Assembly (NCBI RefSeq): GCF_900637865.1
Contig: NZ_LR134433.1
Coordinates: forward strand, 1 to 64,000
Reading direction: 5' to 3'
Length of the DNA stretch: 64,000 nucleotides
Source: Legionella adelaidensis
GTDB taxonomy: Bacteria > Pseudomonadota > Gammaproteobacteria > Legionellales > Legionellaceae
The position numbers and the translations under genes were made by a program. The notes beneath the pieces are model-generated. The model made no database searches, was not told where the DNA came from, and saw nothing but the letters and a program-made list of their open reading frames with translations. Positions 1-8,706 of the stretch are shown in pieces. The stretch's first letter is position 1; each line of letters starts with the position of its first letter.

Positions 1-456
1 GGCGAATAAACCAATACCGAAATAATTGAGTAAAACAAAGCTCATTAATACAATTAAAGAGAGCCCATAACCTAGAGAGGTATTTTTATAGGATACTCCG
101 TAATGGGTCACCAGATTAGGAATATAATTACTGGCATATTGGATAACCGCTTGCGTTTCAATTACAGGTAAAAGGGCTAAGGAGAACCATGCCATGCTGC
201 TCATAATCATGCTGGTTAAACGTCCGTGCGTATATAAAGGCAGGCGCGCCAAACTATCCGACTGCGGGAACATCGTACCTAACTCTGCATAGGGTAAAGC
301 AACAAACAGGAGCAAAAAACCCGCCAATGGCCAGGCTAAAATGGCCGCAGGCCCAGCAAATTGAGCCGAATACAAAGAACCAAATAACCAGCCCGAACCC
401 ACCATACTAGTTATCGAAATCCAAAGCAAACCCAAAGCGCTTAGTTTCTTACTCAT
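1..456 (-). CDS. APC-superfamily amino acid permease, N-terminal part
   Basis: The frame is open from an ATG at 456 to the window edge, giving the first 152 residues of a membrane transporter. The N-terminus has the helix-unwinding glycine stretch of amino acid-polyamine-organocation permeases (SMVGSGWLFG), followed by hydrophobic segments with short loops and a PYAELGTMFP sequence typical of TM2-TM3 of this family. It probably imports or exchanges amino acids across the inner membrane; the substrate cannot be read. The rest of the gene lies outside the window. It is divergent from the ankyrin gene to the right. Confidence 0.8.
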   Translation of the reverse strand, partial: MSKKLSALGLLWISITSMVGSGWLFGSLYSAQFAGPAAILAWPLAGFLLLFVALPYAELGTMFPQSDSLARLPLYTHGRLTSMIMSSMAWFSLALLPVIETQAVIQYASNYIPNLVTHYGVSYKNTSLGYGLSLIVLMSFVLLNYFGIGLFA

Positions 457-874
457 AATTTTGACCCTAGCCCATAAGGACATTTTAATACAGTTAGTTG
501 AGATAACGCTTTGATTTTATAGTCAAAAAAAATATTAGATGCCAAATAAAGATTGTAGCGTAAATTTACCTGGATATTCTATTAAAAGAATAAATAGAAA
601 CCCTGTATATAGCAGTGATCCGGTGCAGTAGTGTTCGCTGTATGCGTCACCACTACATCTATAAAGAGAGTGAAGGATATTGTCCCCATTAATCATCTTA
701 GTATTTGGCTTACTATGCATCTGATCTAGCGCTTACTTCTTGTCATGAGCATTGCTGATCAACAAGAAGAAATTTTGCGAACAAAAAAGGATGCCGGAAA
801 CTAAGTTCTAAAATTAACCAAAATGTTGTATAATAATTCACTAAAATTTGTAAGTCGATGTTGTTGGGGGAGTT
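457..874. other. Intergenic region between permease and ankyrin gene
   Basis: This 418-bp AT-rich stretch lies between two divergent genes. A 61-codon frame on the minus strand (535-720) has no ribosome binding site or recognisable motif, so I do not call it. An 8-bp inverted repeat (CTTCTTGT at 736-743, ACAAGAAG at 762-769) could form a hairpin. The only other signal is a TATAAT hexamer near 829. Confidence 0.5.
806..834 (+). promoter_or_regulatory. Possible sigma-70 promoter of the ankyrin gene
   Basis: A perfect -10 hexamer TATAAT sits at 829-834, about 40 bp before the GTG start at 875. The best -35 at 17-bp spacing is weak (TTCTAA, 806-811), which would fit an activated promoter. Confidence 0.35.
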
Positions 875-3514
875 GTGAGCGCGCATAAAGCACTTATATT
901 ATTAGGCCAAGAATTAGGATACCCAGCCCACTTAGAGGGTTGTTGCAGAGGAGTCTCTGTTAAATGGCTAGAGTCTTGTCTTTTGAATGAAGAAGAACGG
1001 CGTCGATTTGAACAACGGATAGAAATCATTCGTAATACCGAGGCACAAGTATTATCACAGAAAATTAAAGAAACTCGGGAGAAAATCAAATTATTATCCC
1101 AAACAATGAAAGAGGTGCGAAAAAAAGTTGAAATCTGGGAAGGTCTAACCAAGGATGAGGAAGCTTTATTAGAGATTTCCGCATTTTATGAGGGGTTAGA
1201 ACTCTATTTTGCACCTTTTGAATACAATACTATTTTTAATCATCCCAGCTTTTTATCACAGTGGCAAATCGATACCATTTCGCAACTTGCCGCCTCGGAG
1301 CAAATTGTGCAACAAGGTGGCTTGGAGTGCATTTATTCGGATGCTGATGTTTATCCCCAAGATACCTTATCGTTATATCTGGACCATCTAAAATTAATTC
1401 TTACCCGCCACAAAAATAACGTTGGCATTTTTTTAGCGAATTTTAATCATATCGTTTGCCTGCATTATAATCTCAAAAGCCAATCATGGACTTTAATGGA
1501 TATTAATCAGTGGCCACCCTTGAATTCACACGATAGTTTGGTAATTGCAAAGGCCATATTAAGGTGTTTTGGAGGCTCAACTGCAATACACATGAGTCTC
1601 ATAGCTCCTAGAAAGCAAGAAAACCTTGGGTTAAAAGAGGCGTTAATAAGTCGGCGTAAGCATCGTTTAAGTCTATTAATGAAAGCTACTATCATGGTTA
1701 TGAAAGAGGAAGGCCATGAATTACTCTATCTGGCCTCAGGAACTGGGGATACTGAATTAGTTAACTATTTGCTCAACTGTGAAGTAGATGTCCGTAGAAA
1801 ATCAAAAGCTGGTTGTGCATCACTTTATATCGCAGCTCAGAATGGCCATATTGAGGTGGTTCGGGCAATAATTCGTGCATTGATTGGTAATAAACAAGTA
1901 TCCGACTTGAATTTGGAAAGGGAGGATGGTGCGACCCCTCTTTGTATGGCGTCTCATAATGGCCATGTTGGGGTGGTGCGCGAACTAATTCAAGCATTGA
2001 TTGACACGAAGCAAGCAGCAGGCTTGTGTATTGCAATGCCTTATGGTATGACCCCTCTTTTCATGGCGGCCAGGAATGGCCATATTGGGGTGGTTCGCGA
2101 ATTAATTCGCGCATTGATTGACACTGAGCAAGTATTCGCTTTGAGTTCGGAAAGGGAAGATGGTGCAACGCCGCTTTGCATTGCCGCCAAGAAGGGTCGC
2201 GTTGGGGTGGTTCGCGAATTAGTTCGCGCATTGATTGATAATAAAAAAGTATCCGACTTGAGTTTGGAAAGGAATGATGGAGCAACTCCTCTTTTTCTGG
2301 CGGCCAAGAATGGCTATATTGAGGTGGTTCGCGAATTAGTTCAGGCATTGATTAAAACGGGTCAAATAGCAGGCTTGAGTATGGCAATGCCCGGTGATGT
2401 GACGCCTCTTTTCATAGCGTCTCAAAATGGCCATGTTGATGTAGTGCGCGAATTAGCTCATGCATTGATTGAAACTGGTCAAATAGCAGGCTTGAGTATG
2501 GCGACAGTGCCTGATGGCGTAACACCCCTTTTCATAGCGTCTCAGAATGGCCATGTTGAGGTGGCTCGCGAATTAGTTCGTGCATTGATTAAAACGGGGC
2601 AAATAGCAGGCTTGAGTATGGCGACAATGCCTGATGGTGTGACTCCTCTTTTCATTGCATCTCAAATGGGCCATGTTGAGGTGGTTCGCGAATTAATTCA
2701 TGCATTGACTAACATGGGGCAAGTAGCAGGTTTGAGTATGGCAATAACTAATGGGGTGACCCCTCTTTTCATAGCATCTCAAATGGGTCATGTGGAGGTG
2801 GTTCGCGAATTAGTTCACGCGTTGATTTCTAATAGACAAGTACCTTCCTTAAGTTTGGCAAGAGCTGATGGTGTGACGCCGCTTTGCATCGCGGCCAACA
2901 ATGGCCATGTTGAAGTAGTTCGCGAATTAATTCATGCTTTGATTACTAATGGTCAATTATCTGACTTGAGCTTGGCAACAGAAACTGGGATTACACCATT
3001 TCACATAGCCGTATTACACGGTCATTTTCCCGTCGTGAATGAATTCATTGGACAATTCGTTAATTGTGGCCAAGTGAATGCTTTAAACGCAGTGTCCCAT
3101 GGTGTATTAAATAATACTCCGCTATTCACAGCAGCCCGAGAAGGACATGTAGCAATCGTAAAAGTATTAATCGAGACTTTTTCAGAGCACGGTTTGCTCG
3201 AAGCATTGACTCAAGTTAACGGTGAAGGGAAGACTCCTTTGGACATCGCAGCAGAAAAAGGACATTCGGATGTGAGGAGGATGCTGGTTCAGGCAGTAGA
3301 GGAGCGCCGCAACATAGAAAAAGAAAGCACGCAAAGTAACATGTCCAATCGGATGGCTGTCACCGATTCTGAGGAAAAGGAAATGCCTGCGCTTTCCTCC
3401 TATAGGAAGCGTTTTAATACCTTTTTGCCTCCGCCATCTGGAAAGGTTATCCGATTAGAAGAAAAAGCGAAACTAGAAGAAACGGCATTCAGAGGATATC
3501 GCCAAGCACTCTAG
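875..3514 (+). CDS. Ankyrin-repeat protein with putative cysteine-protease-like N-terminal domain; candidate Dot/Icm effector
   Basis: An 879-residue protein. The GTG start follows a GGGGGAG ribosome binding site at rather short spacing; an upstream ATG at 858 is out of frame. Residues 1-280 form a non-repeat domain with a charged helix at about 38-95. It carries GCCRGVSVKW (Cys24), NHIVCLHY (His192) and LMDIN (Asp209), an order and spacing resembling the Cys-His-Asp triad of YopT/C58 papain-like proteases. Residues 282-815 hold about 14 ankyrin repeats, most with a 39-residue period (TPLFIASQNGHVEVVREL is typical) instead of 33. The C-terminal 65 residues are polar and could hold a translocation signal. 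Host-directed effector function is inferred from domain type and the secretion genes nearby; the protease idea rests on motif spacing only. Confidence 0.85.
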   Translation: MSAHKALILLGQELGYPAHLEGCCRGVSVKWLESCLLNEEERRRFEQRIEIIRNTEAQVLSQKIKETREKIKLLSQTMKEVRKKVEIWEGLTKDEEALLEISAFYEGLELYFAPFEYNTIFNHPSFLSQWQIDTISQLAASEQIVQQGGLECIYSDADVYPQDTLSLYLDHLKLILTRHKNNVGIFLANFNHIVCLHYNLKSQSWTLMDINQWPPLNSHDSLVIAKAILRCFGGSTAIHMSLIAPRKQENLGLKEALISRRKHRLSLLMKATIMVMKEEGHELLYLASGTGDTELVNYLLNCEVDVRRKSKAGCASLYIAAQNGHIEVVRAIIRALIGNKQVSDLNLEREDGATPLCMASHNGHVGVVRELIQALIDTKQAAGLCIAMPYGMTPLFMAARNGHIGVVRELIRALIDTEQVFALSSEREDGATPLCIAAKKGRVGVVRELVRALIDNKKVSDLSLERNDGATPLFLAAKNGYIEVVRELVQALIKTGQIAGLSMAMPGDVTPLFIASQNGHVDVVRELAHALIETGQIAGLSMATVPDGVTPLFIASQNGHVEVARELVRALIKTGQIAGLSMATMPDGVTPLFIASQMGHVEVVRELIHALTNMGQVAGLSMAITNGVTPLFIASQMGHVEVVRELVHALISNRQVPSLSLARADGVTPLCIAANNGHVEVVRELIHALITNGQLSDLSLATETGITPFHIAVLHGHFPVVNEFIGQFVNCGQVNALNAVSHGVLNNTPLFTAAREGHVAIVKVLIETFSEHGLLEALTQVNGEGKTPLDIAAEKGHSDVRRMLVQAVEERRNIEKESTQSNMSNRMAVTDSEEKEMPALSSYRKRFNTFLPPPSGKVIRLEEKAKLEETAFRGYRQAL

Positions 3515-3536
3515 GATACAAAATAATGAATGGACT

Positions 3537-3830
3537 CTATACAGGGTATTTTTCTACCAGCAAAAGCGCTTCTGGAAATTTAATTAATTTTTCCTTTTCT
3601 TTTCGTGTTAGTTTTTTTATATGTCGCTCTATTTTCATGGCATCGCCCTTCCCTCCAGCGATCTTCCATGATTGAGCTATCTTTAAGGGTCTAAAACTTC
3701 GCGTGTACTTGCAACCACCTGTCCCGTCTATGTGGGATTGATATCGTTGTTCGAGGTCATTGGTGTACCCTGTATAATAAGTATTGTTCTCACAGAGCAA
3801 TATATAAACCCAATAATTTTTATTATTCAT
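3537..3830 (-). CDS. GIY-YIG endonuclease-superfamily small protein (YhbQ/UPF0213-like)
   Basis: A 97-residue single-domain protein. WVYILLCENNTYYTGYTND is the GIY-YIG motif (here VYI...YTG), followed by the conserved arginine helix (LEQRYQSH) and a late glutamate (KIERHIKKL), as in UPF0213/YhbQ proteins. The start is placed at the ATG at 3830, which begins MNNKNYW; an ATG 15 bp upstream is in frame but has no better ribosome binding site. Stand-alone proteins of this type bind or nick DNA but have no settled cellular role. It converges on the ankyrin gene, with 22 bp between stop codons. Confidence 0.85.
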   Translation of the reverse strand: MNNKNYWVYILLCENNTYYTGYTNDLEQRYQSHIDGTGGCKYTRSFRPLKIAQSWKIAGGKGDAMKIERHIKKLTRKEKEKLIKFPEALLLVEKYPV

Positions 3831-3968
3831 CCTAAACATTTCCATAAAAAAATTAGTTAATCTGACTTCCCTGGACGTATCTTGTTTTGTTCTTTAACAG
3901 CAATAATGAAAGGCTTAACACGAATGCTACAGCTAAAAGAAATTCTGGCAGATCATATTGCAGTAGGG

Positions 3969-5720
3969 CTATTCACGCCCCTGGTATTTTTCCCATAATT
4001 TTTTAACGGGCCCATCGATTGATAAAAGTTGTTCTGTTGATCCATCTGCCACAATTTTCCCATGTTTTAGCATGATAATACGTGAAAATTTAGGCAACAG
4101 ATGCAGACGATGGAGAGAGACCATGAGTGTCGCATGGGGGTATTCATCAATAACGCTTGATAGAATAGCTTTTTCAGTTGGTAAGTCTACACTTGAGGTA
4201 GGTTCGTCCATTAAGATAAACGAACTAAACCGTGCTGCAAATAATCCACGCGCAAGTGCTAACCGCTGTTTTTGCCCGACAGATAAATTCAACCCTTTTT
4301 CGCGAATATCTGTCGCCAACCCCTGTTTCAGGGTTTCCAAGACAGGAGCGAAACCAGAGAGCGTTGTCACTTTTTTAATATCTTCAGGAGTTGCCTCCAA
4401 CCCCATTGTGATATTAAAGAGTATGGTATTCTCAAAGATTTCCGGTTCCTGAGGAATGAGGGTAGTGATAGCATGCAAGGGCTCTAAGGATTGAAAGCGG
4501 GCGCTATCAATCGAGAGCGTGGCCGTATCCGGAGTATAGAGGCCAGATAACAGGTTTAAAAGGGTGCTTTTACCTGCACCACTGGCACCAATCAGCGCAA
4601 TTTTTTCACCACGAGCAATGGTTAGCGTGATATCTTGAATAGCACTACTTTCATGTGCATCAGGGTGCGCATAGCTCAAATTGCTCAAGGTCAAGATTTT
4701 CCAACGTTCTGCAACCCGTTCACCAGGAATGGCATGGGCATACTTCTTAATATCTTCCAAAAGAGGTTCTGCACTTCGTACGTTCGTGTTCATCTGAACC
4801 AATTCACTGTAATGCTGGCTTAAGGTATAAAATACATCACTTAAATCCCATTGATATCGAAAAATCATAACTACCGTCCCAATCAAGATGGTGTTCATAT
4901 TTTCTATTTGAATCAAAATATACCCTAACAAGATAATGGCTTGAACTACAGTGATGATGATATTCATCACAAACCATTTGACTTCATTTAAAATGACCTC
5001 AGGTTTATAAAATGGCCAAATGGCAGCGAGTCGTTTAACAAGATTGAATGAAGTCAATTTACCAAGACGTAATGTTAATACCGTAGTCATGTTGCTAATG
5101 TAATCGAATAATCCAGCACCGATGTGATTCTCTGCTTCATTTTCTCGCTCATAAAGTACGACTAATTTGCGGTCATAAAATACGACTGCAATGGTGGCAA
5201 GAACGCAGGTCAGTAAGCTTAGACAACCAATAGGAATTGAAATCCAAAATAAGAATCCAATCGAAATCAAAAACCTAACCAGGGTTTGTATATAGATAAA
5301 TTGATCTTCAGCAAATTTCTTGAGCGCGGTACAAGCTCGATTGATTCTTGTAATGATATCGCCAGAATGATGATTTTGGTGCCACTTTAAAGGTAGTTGT
5401 GTTAATTTTTGATAGAGGGTATGCAAAAACGTTTGTTGAATTTTCAATGCCACATTGCGCTCAACTACGCGAGCAGGCCCATGAAATAACCAAAATAGAG
5501 GATGTAGCATTACTCCAAAAATTAACCAAAACAGGATTTGATGAAGCTTGTCATGAGAAAAATGCTGCAATAAATCAATAGTACGCCCAAAAGCATAAGG
5601 ACTTAAACTCAAAAAACTTTGCGCGACAATATATGCTACGTAATACCCAACGATACTACGATGCCATGGCTTGCCATTTTGCCAGACAGTTTTGATTAAA
5701 TTGATGAAGGGAATGGTCAT
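3969..5720 (-). CDS. ABC transporter, fused permease and ATPase (exporter type)
   Basis: A 583-residue half-transporter. Residues 1 to about 320 contain six predicted membrane helices of the ABC type 1 exporter fold. The ATPase domain follows, with Walker A GASGAGKST near residue 383, Q-loop LIPQEPEIFENT, signature LSVGQKQRLALARG, Walker B FILMDEPTSS and an H-loop histidine (VSLHRLH). It should act as a dimer in the inner membrane, exporting an unknown substrate. No partner permease, membrane fusion protein or peptide substrate gene is adjacent. Family membership is certain; the cargo is unknown. Confidence 0.9.
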   Translation of the reverse strand: MTIPFINLIKTVWQNGKPWHRSIVGYYVAYIVAQSFLSLSPYAFGRTIDLLQHFSHDKLHQILFWLIFGVMLHPLFWLFHGPARVVERNVALKIQQTFLHTLYQKLTQLPLKWHQNHHSGDIITRINRACTALKKFAEDQFIYIQTLVRFLISIGFLFWISIPIGCLSLLTCVLATIAVVFYDRKLVVLYERENEAENHIGAGLFDYISNMTTVLTLRLGKLTSFNLVKRLAAIWPFYKPEVILNEVKWFVMNIIITVVQAIILLGYILIQIENMNTILIGTVVMIFRYQWDLSDVFYTLSQHYSELVQMNTNVRSAEPLLEDIKKYAHAIPGERVAERWKILTLSNLSYAHPDAHESSAIQDITLTIARGEKIALIGASGAGKSTLLNLLSGLYTPDTATLSIDSARFQSLEPLHAITTLIPQEPEIFENTILFNITMGLEATPEDIKKVTTLSGFAPVLETLKQGLATDIREKGLNLSVGQKQRLALARGLFAARFSSFILMDEPTSSVDLPTEKAILSSVIDEYPHATLMVSLHRLHLLPKFSRIIMLKHGKIVADGSTEQLLSIDGPVKKLWEKYQGRE

Positions 5721-5819
5721 GCATGCGCCTATATTAGTTGGGTAGACTTTAATATACCCTGATCATGTTGTGCAATAGCAGCTAGCTATCATTTAGAGAT
5801 ATACAAAAACTTTCACTCT

Positions 5820-5841
5820 CCCCGACACCTTGGTTCGAAGC
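5820..5841 (-). repeat. 22-bp copy of an internal part of the tRNA-Arg gene (att-like)
   Basis: These 22 bp are identical to positions 12140-12161 of the intact tRNA-Arg gene, covering part of the anticodon arm through the variable region, in the same orientation. With the 49-bp copy at 9468 it gives three tRNA-Arg-like sites in 6.4 kb, as left by tandem integrations or by duplication at a tRNA locus. The identity is read directly; the att role is inferred. Confidence 0.7.
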
Positions 5842-5894
5842 AGTTTATAATTGGTATGTTCTATTGTTGACTAAATGCCTGGTAAGTAAGAAAA

Positions 5895-5928
5895 CAGAAC
5901 CTCTGGTTATTAATAACCAGAGGTTCTG
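5895..5928 (-). terminator. Perfect 34-bp palindrome, terminator of the beta-barrel gene
   Basis: The two 17-bp halves are exact reverse complements, each starting CAGAACCTCTGG. On the minus strand, in which the beta-barrel gene is read, the stem is followed by TTTTCTTACTT. This fits a Rho-independent terminator 40 bp after the stop codon at 5968. Confidence 0.8.
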
Positions 5929-5967
5929 ACTAAACTGAAATTAACCCACTAGAATTTTTCCTGCCCC

Positions 5968-6846
5968 TTAGATATCAAACATTTTGTTTATTGAAATACT
6001 AAATGATTGTATCACCGCTTCTTGGGAAGGATTTATATACGATGTCCCAAACAAATTATCGGGAGTGATATGGTTAGTAAAGGGACTGACGTAATTAATC
6101 GTATTTCTAAAGATTTTTGTATAAGCAAAATTAAAATCCAAAAACCAGGACGGACTTAATAAATAGGTCATACCAAGTTGCCCTGCCGCGCCCCATTTCC
6201 AAAAAGAACGAGATAAATAAGCCGGCGCCCCACTAATATTGGTCCCTGGATTTCCTTTATAGTCTGCATATCCAATTAAATGATAAATGTTAGATTCCAT
6301 TTGGACTAAAGACGGTCCAATCCCAAAGTAAATATTACTTCGATTTAATGAATGCCCTAATAAAGCTAATAATTTAATCTCATGATTGATACTGGTTTGT
6401 GCAGACTCCACTGCATAATTCCCGGTAAAAAATGTGGTTTCTCCTGTAATAAGATTGTAATTTGATCCAGCTTGGGCAATGGTCATATTATTATTAGCGA
6501 AACTGGCATTTACATAATTATATAATAATTTCGCTCCCCAAAAATTAGCTCCATCCTTAAAATACTGCCAGTATCCGAGCTGAGCTAAAGGGGAAAATCT
6601 CGTAACCGTTTGATCAAAAGGATTAGAATAGCCATCCGCTGAACCAGTACTAGTCAAAATTGGGCCTAAATAGGCATTATTAACACCTTTTCCATAGATA
6701 GTTTGATTGTCTAAACTGTTCGAATTATAACTGCTCCCGATTCCAATAAAAAATGTTCCCTTATCCATGGGCGCACCTGCTTCTGCAGCGCAAACCAGAT
6801 GGGAAATTGTGGAAAAAACTATCCCTAGATAATATCCTTTATTCAT
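5968..6846 (-). CDS. Secreted or outer-membrane beta-barrel protein, Legionella type
   Basis: A 292-residue protein with a signal peptide (MNKGYYLGIVF..., likely cleavage near CAAEA). The mature part is rich in Gly, Asn, Ser and aromatic residues in alternating patterns, typical of outer-membrane beta-strands (GTFFIGIGSSYNSNS, FGIGPSLVQMES, WFLDFNFAYTKIF). It resembles the outer membrane beta-barrel family expanded in Legionella. No catalytic residues are visible. It stands alone with its own palindromic terminator, inside the interval bounded by tRNA-Arg fragments, so it may be part of a mobile module. Function unknown. Confidence 0.7.
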   Translation of the reverse strand: MNKGYYLGIVFSTISHLVCAAEAGAPMDKGTFFIGIGSSYNSNSLDNQTIYGKGVNNAYLGPILTSTGSADGYSNPFDQTVTRFSPLAQLGYWQYFKDGANFWGAKLLYNYVNASFANNNMTIAQAGSNYNLITGETTFFTGNYAVESAQTSINHEIKLLALLGHSLNRSNIYFGIGPSLVQMESNIYHLIGYADYKGNPGTNISGAPAYLSRSFWKWGAAGQLGMTYLLSPSWFLDFNFAYTKIFRNTINYVSPFTNHITPDNLFGTSYINPSQEAVIQSFSISINKMFDI

Positions 6847-6916
6847 ATATAACTCTCTGTTATTAATTCCATAATTATGGTACCTATTCCATTCACAAAA
6901 AGATTCAGCTGATCAA

Positions 6917-6960
6917 TATCAAAAGAAAATTAAAGTGCCGAAGTACAATCTTAATCCTAA
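6917..6960 (+). mobile_element. Decayed relic of the ISL3-like element (start of transposase)
   Basis: This stretch matches the segment of the intact IS that spans the transposase ribosome binding site and first codons (ATTAAAGTGCCGAAG shared exactly), with a few substitutions and a 1-bp insertion. Similarity stops after about 44 bp. It is the oldest of three copies of this element in the region. Confidence 0.65.
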
Positions 6961-7043
6961 GCTACTGGATTTTACTCAGGTATGGTAGGATCAAAAGCGA
7001 ACAAATAATATATTTCAAAGTCCAGCTCTTTTCATACCAGTGA

Positions 7044-8138
7044 TCACGCAATATCTCCAACAAACATCTGATCATTAATATCAAAAGTAAACACATTCAT
7101 TGCATACGGATCAGGATTTTTTGTACTTCTTAATTCATCCGCTGTTTTAAAAACCTCTCTATAATAATTATGAGTGGCTTGAGCAATAATTTTTCGCCAA
7201 AATTTTACTGCTTTGATATTTTCTGGCATTACAGCTATTGACCATTTCCCTGGGTGTTCTTTGAATATTTCTTGAGCAACTATGCTTGCAACACCTTTTC
7301 CTTGAAATTTCGCAAGAACGAAAAATTCCCCCATGTTCCAATCAACTGATTCAAGCAAATGCATTTTATCCAATAGTACAAAGCCCGCTATCTCATCCGA
7401 TACTCTAATTAAAAACGCTTGCTCATCAGGATTTTCAAAGTAATGCTTAAAGTCTATACATTCGAATAACCCACTTTCAGGACATTCCCAGCCCATGTAG
7501 GCTGTTCTATCGTACACGTAAAATCTTGCCATGTTCTGAATGGTGGGATAATCAGCAATCGTTGCAGGCAATAATCTAATAGCAGGAGCAAATCGTTTAA
7601 TCAATAAATGATGGACTTTACCTGCACCACTACAACCCCCACCCATTACAAAGTCTGCGATATGCTCAAAGCCTGCTTTCATGTAGACATGTTTTGCCCG
7701 TACGTTATCAATAGCAGGGTCGATTAGGAATGTATCTGCTAATACGTCAAATTCTCTTCTAAAAAAATTAAGAAATTCCAATAATGTTTTTGCGCCATAG
7801 CCTTTGCCAAAAAAATTTTTATCCCCAATCATGTAATCAATACCGTAAGTATGACCTGTTTTTGAAAGGTGATTTAATTTAATATCATCGATATGATCTT
7901 CAGCTGTTTCTTGGATTGTCATCAGCATTGCGAACGGATGACCATCACAGCTAGCTATCCAATAAACATATTTGCCGTCACAATAATTCGAAGGCTCTGT
8001 TCTACCATTAACAAAATTTAAAATATCGTCTTTATGACCCTGCGTATTATCCCAAAATTCTTGAACAAAAGGCTCTGCAAGCCAACTAAAAATAATATCA
8101 ATGTGATTTATCTCGGCTTTTTCAAACTGAATGCTCAT
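7044..8138 (-). CDS. Tandem double-GNAT N-acetyltransferase
   Basis: A 364-residue protein with two GNAT domains. The N-terminal half (about 1-185) resembles AAC(6')-type aminoglycoside or siderophore N-acetyltransferases: FSWLAEPFVQEFWD, IDYMIGDKNFFGKGYGAK (acetyl-CoA loop), and DNVRAKHVYMKAGF near its end. The C-terminal half (about 187-364) is a second GNAT domain with FQGKGVAS as its acetyl-CoA loop and NIKAVKFWRK near its end. Each half keeps its own binding loop, so both may be active. It could modify an aminoglycoside or another amine; the substrate is unproven. It lies in the tRNA-Arg-bounded accessory zone, which suggests horizontal gain. Confidence 0.85.
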   Translation of the reverse strand: MSIQFEKAEINHIDIIFSWLAEPFVQEFWDNTQGHKDDILNFVNGRTEPSNYCDGKYVYWIASCDGHPFAMLMTIQETAEDHIDDIKLNHLSKTGHTYGIDYMIGDKNFFGKGYGAKTLLEFLNFFRREFDVLADTFLIDPAIDNVRAKHVYMKAGFEHIADFVMGGGCSGAGKVHHLLIKRFAPAIRLLPATIADYPTIQNMARFYVYDRTAYMGWECPESGLFECIDFKHYFENPDEQAFLIRVSDEIAGFVLLDKMHLLESVDWNMGEFFVLAKFQGKGVASIVAQEIFKEHPGKWSIAVMPENIKAVKFWRKIIAQATHNYYREVFKTADELRSTKNPDPYAMNVFTFDINDQMFVGDIA

Positions 8139-8368
8139 GTTTTTCTCTCAAATAAACTCTTTGTTTCATCCCATCCATCAGAGACTCTTCGCTTGTTAAA
8201 TCAAAGTTATCCAAGTTTAATCCAAGGGGTATTCCCTCTCCTAAGTTTTATGGTGTTAAGCCTTCGTATGGGTTGCAATCATTCAAGGAATATTTCGGGC
8301 TTTTAATTCAACAACAAATAAGGTCTAAGTTACGCTTATCGCGATTTAATGAACTCCACTCTCTGGAT

Positions 8369-8582
8369 TTACTCTGCACATTCAAACTCAAATGGAGCTT
8401 TATGGTCAAGGACAGAATGCATCCTTTGCTGATTAAATAGCCCCAATTCATACTGCCATAAGCCGATTCTGAGTAATTGTTGCTATTGGAGTGAACAATA
8501 TTGGCTGCTGGGATCGGAATGAACGATAACCTCTTTAAATTTACTCCTACATAAAGCCATCGATAGGGCATTATATACCACA
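8369..8582 (-). pseudogene. Remnant of an IS3-family transposase (OrfB C-terminus)
   Basis: On the minus strand a broken frame reads VVYNALSMAL, then VIVHSDPSSQYCS, a stop, QQLL, and finally LFNQQRMHSVLDHKAPFEFE. These correspond to the HSDRGSQY region and the terminal YNxxRRHSALGYxSPxEFE of IS3-family integrase-type transposases. The segment between them (about 45 residues, with the catalytic glutamate) is missing, so the gene is dead. The flank 8139-8368 has no recognisable gene. Confidence 0.75.
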
Positions 8583-8706
8583 TTCTTTTTCATTCATTAT
8601 CCATCGACCAACCTATTACTGCGCAAGGACCAAATTGATCATTATTGGCCGATCAATTAGAACCCTTGAACAAGTTGCTTTTGATGGCAAGATAGGCGAA
8701 AATTTG

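Noticed and set aside
535-720. 61-codon frame on the minus strand upstream of the permease
   Set aside because: No ribosome binding site, no recognisable motif, and composition like intergenic DNA.
1773-2348. Open frames on the minus strand inside the ankyrin gene
   Set aside because: They mirror the DNA repeats of the ankyrin array in another frame and show its periodicity, not an independent protein.
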